From contig JAJQBF010000083.1 of NCBI GenBank assembly GCA_021203425.1, positions 1-8,807 of the forward strand: a stretch of DNA of 8,807 bases, read 5' to 3'. The first letter of the stretch is position 1, and every line of letters begins with the position of its first letter. Below, piece after piece: positions 5,483-8,807 of this stretch. The position numbers and the translations under genes are program-made. The DNA is from Clostridiales bacterium. GTDB lineage: Bacteria; Bacillota; Clostridia; Lachnospirales; CAG-274. The notes under the pieces were generated by a model that was given only the letters and a program-made list of their open reading frames with translations, was not told where the DNA came from and searched no databases.

Positions 5483-6330
5483 AGCTTATGAAACATGGGC
5501 TGCATTTTTTCATATGTGCAGTATTCCTTAAAACCGAGAGTTAAGAGGTATTCCTTTGTTTCATCTATATAGGCTCCCAAATGTTCGGGCCTGTGGCTGT
5601 CGCTTCCGATTGTGATAATCTGTCCGCCCAAATCTCTGTAAAGCTTTAAAATATCCCTTGAAGGCATACTGTCTTTCAAACCGTAGCGATGAGAGGATGT
5701 GTTTATTTCAATACCTTTTCCGTCGGCAATTACTGTTTTCAGAATCTCCCTGACAAGAGGCTTTGTTTTCTCAAAGGGATAGCAGCCTGCCAAGTCATAG
5801 CGTTTGATTAAATCCATATGCCCCAAAACGCTGTAATTATGAAAATGCCTAACCAAATATAACATATCCTCATAATATCTTTCGTAACACTCCCGACGGG
5901 TATGGTTTTTCTGAAAATCCTGATTCCAAAATTCCTTATCATCTATTTCGTGAACCGAAAGAATTATAAAATCAAAGGGATACTGCCTGAAAAGCCTTTC
6001 GTATTTTTCTATTGTGTGCAGCTGCATTCCGAACTCCAGACCCAGCTTTATATTTATTTTTTCGGAATATTCTTTCTTCAATTTCAATATTGTTTCATAG
6101 TAGGTCGGATAATCAACGTTTGCAAGTGCCATTTGCTCAGGCTCACCGAAACCTCCCTTTCTGTAAAGCATTTTTCCCGGTTCGTCCCAGTCCTTTTTTA
6201 CTCCGTAATCAACGTGATCCGTAAAGCAAATTTCATCGAGCCCCATAGCAATGGCATTTTTTACAATCTGCTCCGGCTCATAAACCGAATCATCGCTGAA
6301 ACTGCTGTGAATATGATAATCCGCTCTCAT
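5479..6330 (-). CDS. PHP-family phosphoesterase, histidinol-phosphatase (HisJ/HisK) type
   Basis: This 283-residue protein keeps the metal-binding motifs of the PHP superfamily: HIH (His6, His8), FTDHVD (His39), LGLEFG (Glu99), SVHEID (His127), GHMD (His171) and GSDSHRPEHLG (Asp244, His246). PHP histidinol-phosphatases hydrolyse L-histidinol phosphate in the next-to-last stage of histidine synthesis, but there are no other his genes here, so another phosphoester substrate is possible. The frame is open further upstream, but the 5' part overlaps the VOC gene. GGAGG (complement of 6340-6344) is 9 nt from the ATG at 6330 and only 3 nt from the one at 6336, so 6330 is chosen. It is the last gene of a three-gene unit. 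Its stop overlaps the AraC 1 stop, with no terminator visible between them. Confidence 0.88.
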   Translation of the reverse strand: MRADYHIHSSFSDDSVYEPEQIVKNAIAMGLDEICFTDHVDYGVKKDWDEPGKMLYRKGGFGEPEQMALANVDYPTYYETILKLKKEYSEKINIKLGLEFGMQLHTIEKYERLFRQYPFDFIILSVHEIDDKEFWNQDFQKNHTRRECYERYYEDMLYLVRHFHNYSVLGHMDLIKRYDLAGCYPFEKTKPLVREILKTVIADGKGIEINTSSHRYGLKDSMPSRDILKLYRDLGGQIITIGSDSHRPEHLGAYIDETKEYLLTLGFKEYCTYEKMQPMFHKL

Positions 6331-6335
6331 TTTCA

Positions 6336-6727
6336 TCAACCTCCCTGCTTTTCCAGCCATACCATATATTCCAACACATTCATATCCGAGTCGGCAAAAT
6401 AAATCCATTGCTCCTTTCCCGTAATTTCATTGGGTCCGTCTAAAATTTGAACTTCTTTTTCCTTTAAATTTTTTATTGCTTTTTCCATGTTCTGTATTTC
6501 AAAGCATAAGTGGGGACAAAAAGGCTTTTCAGGTTTTTTGGAACAAATTCCCTGTTAATGCTTTGCAGAAGTTCAAGCCTTGCTCCGTTAAAATCAAGGA
6601 ACGCTCCTATTTCTCCGTAATTTTCCGCCTTTGTACGGTTCAAAAGCTTAAAGCCGAGCTTTTCCGTATAAAACCTTATAGACCTTTCCAAGTCCGAAAC
6701 ATGAAATGCTGCGTGATCATATGCCAT
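6336..6727 (-). pseudogene. Glyoxalase/VOC-superfamily protein with one frameshift
   Basis: Glyoxalase I-like VOC proteins are small metalloenzymes that convert or detoxify reactive aldehydes or handle other ligands. The first 64 residues read normally (HAAFHVSDLERSIRFYTEKLGFKLL). The frame is then lost at the T6 run 6534-6539 (A6 on the coding strand), where A7 is needed. Adding one base restores 130 residues, a typical family length, ending in NVLEYMVWLEKQGG with a stop at 6336-6338. The restored protein keeps all four expected metal ligands: His5, Glu52, His73 and Glu120. Uncorrected, translation stops near 6473 and gives an 84-residue product lacking the second half. GGGAGG lies 7 nt before the ATG at 6727. 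The restored stop touches the PHP gene start region, as expected for a tight operon. Sequencing error or recent inactivation are both possible. Confidence 0.85.
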
Positions 6728-6741
6728 AAAAATTCCTCCCT

Positions 6742-7011
6742 TTAAGCTATTTTCCTTGAAATATCTTTTTCCTCACGAGAAAGACAGTCCATAAGCTCAA
6801 TCATAATTCCCACATCTTCACGTCTTGTAACAAAAAGCTCAAGGGCTTCTTCATAATCTAAAACAAGCCTTGCCAATGCTTCTGTCAAAACAGAATTATT
6901 CTTCAAATCATATTCTCTGCCGGTTTTTGTATCAACCAAAACTGCATATCCGCTGCATTCGGCAACCGCATTTTTAAAAAGTGCAATCTGCTGTTCATTT
7001 CTGATTTTCAC
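6742..7011 (-). CDS. Small HPr-like protein, GTG start
   Basis: The open frame extends to an ATG at 7053, but neither that ATG nor the one at 7029 has a ribosome binding site. GGGAGGAG (complement of 7018-7025) lies 6 nt before a GTG at 7011, which gives an 89-residue protein, close to the 85-90 residues of HPr. The pattern MKIRNEQQIALFKNAVAEC ... VLVDTKTGREYDLKNNSVLTEALARLVL ... EALELFVTR resembles the HPr fold of phosphocarrier-like proteins. The N-terminal catalytic-histidine region of true HPr is not present, so a phosphotransfer role is unlikely. I rate the family call as weak. It is the first gene of the minus-strand unit, 14 nt ahead of the VOC gene, and is divergent from AraC regulator 2, a natural candidate to regulate it. 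Confidence 0.65.
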   Translation of the reverse strand: MKIRNEQQIALFKNAVAECSGYAVLVDTKTGREYDLKNNSVLTEALARLVLDYEEALELFVTRREDVGIMIELMDCLSREEKDISRKIA

Positions 7012-7017
7012 TGTAAT

Positions 7018-7025
7018 CTCCTCCC
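7018..7025 (-). promoter_or_regulatory. Ribosome binding site that fixes a GTG start
   Basis: GGGAGGAG on the minus strand, followed after 6 nt by GTG (7011-7009). It lies inside the open frame that would run from the upstream ATGs, and those lack any similar site. Confidence 0.65.
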
Positions 7026-7068
7026 GCATTGAAAAATATTTTTTCTTTACCATATCGAAAAATATTTA

Positions 7069-7097
7069 TTGATAGCTTTTATTCTTTATGATATAAT
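7069..7097 (+). promoter_or_regulatory. Extended -10 promoter of AraC regulator 2
   Basis: TTGATA (7069-7074), 17 nt, TATAAT (7092-7097) preceded by TGA, near consensus. The -10 lies in the palindrome TATAATTATA (7092-7101), so a TATAAT also reads toward the divergent HPr-like operon, but its -35 (TTTTAT) is poor. The leader to the ATG at 7181 is about 77 nt with AAGGAG 9 nt before the start. Confidence 0.75.
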
Positions 7098-7180
7098 TAT
7101 ACCGACTGATAATGATATATAAAATCCCATCAGCGACGAATAATATAACAAAACCGACTTTTTAAAAGGAGAAAGAATGT

Positions 7181-8089
7181 ATGGCACTTCAAAAATGCGG
7201 TCTGAACGTAAACAGCATGAATAAAGAGCTTCTTCCACACGGAACACAGGCATTTCCCTGCGCCGGATACGAGTCGGCTCATACAGTTTCTGTTGAGGAC
7301 TTAATTTTGTGGCATTGGCACGAGGAAATAGAGGTAATTTATATAAAAAAAGGTATTATGCAGCTTCAGGTTCTGTCGGAACATTTTAACGTTCACGAAG
7401 GAGAACTGGCTGTTATAAATGCCAATGCACTTCATACAGCTTGGGGCAGCCCTTATTGTGAACTTCAGTCACTTGTTTTTTCGCCCCTTTTAATTACCGG
7501 CAGCCCAGATTCCGCCTTTGCCTTAAAATATATTACACCTATAACCGAGTATAGCCGGTTTTCCTGTATAATTTTAAACAAAGATAACACACAAGCTGCC
7601 AACCTCTTTTCCGAAGCCTTTCAGGCACTGAAAACAGATGCTTTCGGATATGAATTTACCGTAAGGGAAAAACTTCCCCTCATATTGATGATTATTTACA
7701 AACATCTCAAACCATACCTGTTAGAACCCAATACTCCCAAAAGCACAGATTCTCTTCGCATAGCCGAAATGCTTAAGTATATTCATACAAATTTTTCAGG
7801 TGAAGTCACACTTTCGGATATAGCCGCAGTCTCCGGCATCAGCGAACGTGAGACCCTGTGCTGCTTTAAGCGGACAATAGGCGAATCTCCTGTTCAGTAT
7901 CTTGTAAAATACAGGCTTATGCAAAGTGCGGATATGCTGAGTTCCGAGCCGACAAAACCAATTACCGAAATAGCCGGTGAGTGCGGCTTCGACTCTCCTG
8001 CCTATTACACAAAAAAATCAAAGAGCTATACCTGTGTACACCCAAAGATTACAGAAAGAACATCTTACAAAAATCGTTCTTCACTGTAA
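7181..8089 (+). CDS. AraC-family transcriptional regulator, C-terminus altered by a one-base deletion
   Basis: The sequence has the same layout as AraC regulator 1: a cupin sensor half with HWHEEIEVIYIKKG (45-58) and EGELAVINANALHT (73-86), then an AraC DNA-binding half from about 193. The first helix-turn-helix is near LSDIAAVSGISERETLCCFKRTIG (211-234) and the second near ITEIAGECGFDSPAYYTKK (261-279). After residue 279 the normal family ending is lost, because the A7-T at 8011-8018 has one T too few. Adding one T gives FKELYLCTPKDYRKN and an ending of about 308 residues stopping at 8106. As written, the frame gives 302 residues ending in an unrelated tail at 8089. The second helix-turn-helix is therefore damaged at its end, so DNA binding may be impaired if the lesion is real. 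The start is at 7181; an out-of-frame ATG at 7177 is not used. Confidence 0.8.
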   Translation: MALQKCGLNVNSMNKELLPHGTQAFPCAGYESAHTVSVEDLILWHWHEEIEVIYIKKGIMQLQVLSEHFNVHEGELAVINANALHTAWGSPYCELQSLVFSPLLITGSPDSAFALKYITPITEYSRFSCIILNKDNTQAANLFSEAFQALKTDAFGYEFTVREKLPLILMIIYKHLKPYLLEPNTPKSTDSLRIAEMLKYIHTNFSGEVTLSDIAAVSGISERETLCCFKRTIGESPVQYLVKYRLMQSADMLSSEPTKPITEIAGECGFDSPAYYTKKSKSYTCVHPKITERTSYKNRSSL

Positions 8090-8158
8090 ACAGCAGTATT
8101 TTATGATCTTCAATACGAATTTTAAGAGCATTAGTGATTAAACCAAAAGAATAATAAC

Positions 8159-8653
8159 AGACATCCGGGTTACCTCGGCATCAATTATGAACTACCTTTA
8201 GGCAGTTTTAGTGAAATGGAATGGCGGATTTTAACAGTCCGGTTCAACTGCGGCTTTTTCCGCTTGCCTGCAAATTCGTGGTTAGAAATAACAGCATAAA
8301 CTTCTGCTATTTTATCAAAAAATATTTTTTGACGGATTACTGCCGAATACTCTTTTTAGTTCTGTCAATGAGCTTTTTGTATTTCTTGAAAAGTGGTCAA
8401 AAGCCGAGATTTTCAGATTCAACCGCAAAAGTGCATTTTACCATGTGGAATGATTATGTCATAATGTCCATAATCAAAGGCAGTTTGGGCATAAATATGC
8501 TACCGGAGCTTATCTTAAAACGCATACCCTGCTGCATTATCGCAAAGTAAATTGACGTTCCTGCCTACAGAGACATCGGAATTGCCTTGAAGGGTTGAAA
8601 AAATCGCTTCTCTTGCAACAAAACAGTTTTTTGAATACGTTAATCACAGGTAA
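8159..8653 (+). pseudogene. LysR-family regulator relic, effector-binding domain only
   Basis: Pieces of a LysR substrate-binding domain can be read in different frames in the right order. INYELPLGSFSEME and CGFFRLPANSW come from about 8180-8270, then SSVNELFVFLEK from about 8358-8393. WNDYVIMSIIKGSLGINMLPELILKRIP follows to about 8530. A stop (taa 8548-8550) stands where a Glu codon is expected, then IDVPAYRDIGIALK to about 8592. A further shift leads to ASLATKQFFEYVNHR and a natural stop at 8651-8653. There is no helix-turn-helix coding part upstream; AraC regulator 2 lies there instead. Several shifts plus a nonsense change mean the gene is dead. Even the 109-residue open frame at 8221-8550 is a product of this decay rather than a gene. 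Confidence 0.8.
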
Positions 8654-8807
8654 AAGTGATTTTACTGTTTACCTCAACAGGCAGTATAAGCCCAATGAAA
8701 AGTAATAACATCCGTTATCCATTAAAGAAATTCTTTAAGTCTTATCGTATCTTATCGTTTTTCTTCTCACTCTCTCTATGAGGGGAGAAGAGAGGAGAGA
8801 GATGATA
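8654..8807. other. Non-coding tail with hairpins and a purine-rich tract
   Basis: No gene is visible. A weak hairpin TTAAAG (8722-8727) with CTTTAA (8733-8738) is followed by CTTATCGT repeated. From 8763 CTTCTC pairs with GAGAAG (8785-8790) around a further inner stem with a one-base bulge; after it comes a run of G and A to the window end. The pyrimidine side (8761-8779) and purine side (8781-8803) form a long complementary tract, possibly a repeat or terminator-like structure that continues outside the window. Confidence 0.4.

Noticed and set aside
6331..6408. Longer N-terminus for the PHP protein starting at 6408.
   Set aside because: That stretch is the C-terminal coding region of the VOC gene in another frame, and GGAGG with 9 nt spacing marks 6330.
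8221..8550. A 109-residue open frame on the plus strand.
   Set aside because: Its N-terminal half is out of frame with the LysR fragments there; only the second half matches a LysR domain, so it is part of the pseudogene.
1..8807. CRISPR array, tRNA, rRNA, transposase or toxin-antitoxin pair.
   Set aside because: No regularly spaced repeats, no cloverleaf or rRNA-like stretches, and no protein with such motifs were seen.

Overview
The window looks like chromosomal DNA from a low-GC, probably anaerobic Firmicute of the class Clostridia. Supporting signs are AT-rich intergenic DNA, strong AGGAGG-type ribosome binding sites, extended -10 promoters of the form TG-N-TATAAT/TATACT, and proteins of clostridial type. 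I could run no database search, so all family calls come from motifs and length.

Left part (1-2980): the first codons of a minus-strand gene lie at the edge. Next come a small GC-rich palindromic element and a rhodanese-TtcA-like fusion protein (219-1373, minus). It is divergent from a PLP-dependent Cys/Met enzyme (1721-2913, plus) that is broken by two one-base homopolymer expansions. Both divergent promoters are clear, and a related 17-bp half-palindrome sits just downstream of each -10 box. About 125 bp of tandem hairpins (1454-1578) separates them. The theme is sulfur metabolism: persulfide/tRNA thiolation and sulfur amino acids.

Middle (2920-4570): a bidirectional terminator separates the PLP gene from a minus-strand pair made of a five-TM EamA/DMT-like membrane protein and a GNAT acetyltransferase with a TTG start. 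Upstream of that pair is a mostly empty stretch, then a 49-codon small gene with its own ribosome binding site and terminator (4293-4442, minus). The small gene is divergent from the first AraC-family regulator.

Right part (4568-8807): AraC regulator 1 (plus) converges, with overlapping stop codons, on a minus-strand operon that reads an HPr-like 89-residue protein (GTG start), a glyoxalase/VOC protein (one-base frameshift), and a PHP-family histidinol-phosphatase-like protein. AraC regulator 2 (plus) is divergent from this operon and has a one-base deletion near its C-terminus. It is followed by a decayed LysR effector-domain relic (about 8159-8653) and a purine/pyrimidine hairpin at the right edge.

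Four otherwise well-preserved or recognisable genes carry single-base lesions: two in one gene and one each in two others, all in or beside homopolymers, plus several in the LysR relic. Either the assembly has homopolymer errors or this locus is decaying. The LysR relic, with a stop codon and several shifts, is true decay; the others could be sequencing artefacts. I see no transposase, CRISPR array, tRNA or rRNA. The most interesting items are the paired operator-like motifs, the hairpin cluster, and the small genes. I see no convincing new defence or biosynthetic system.
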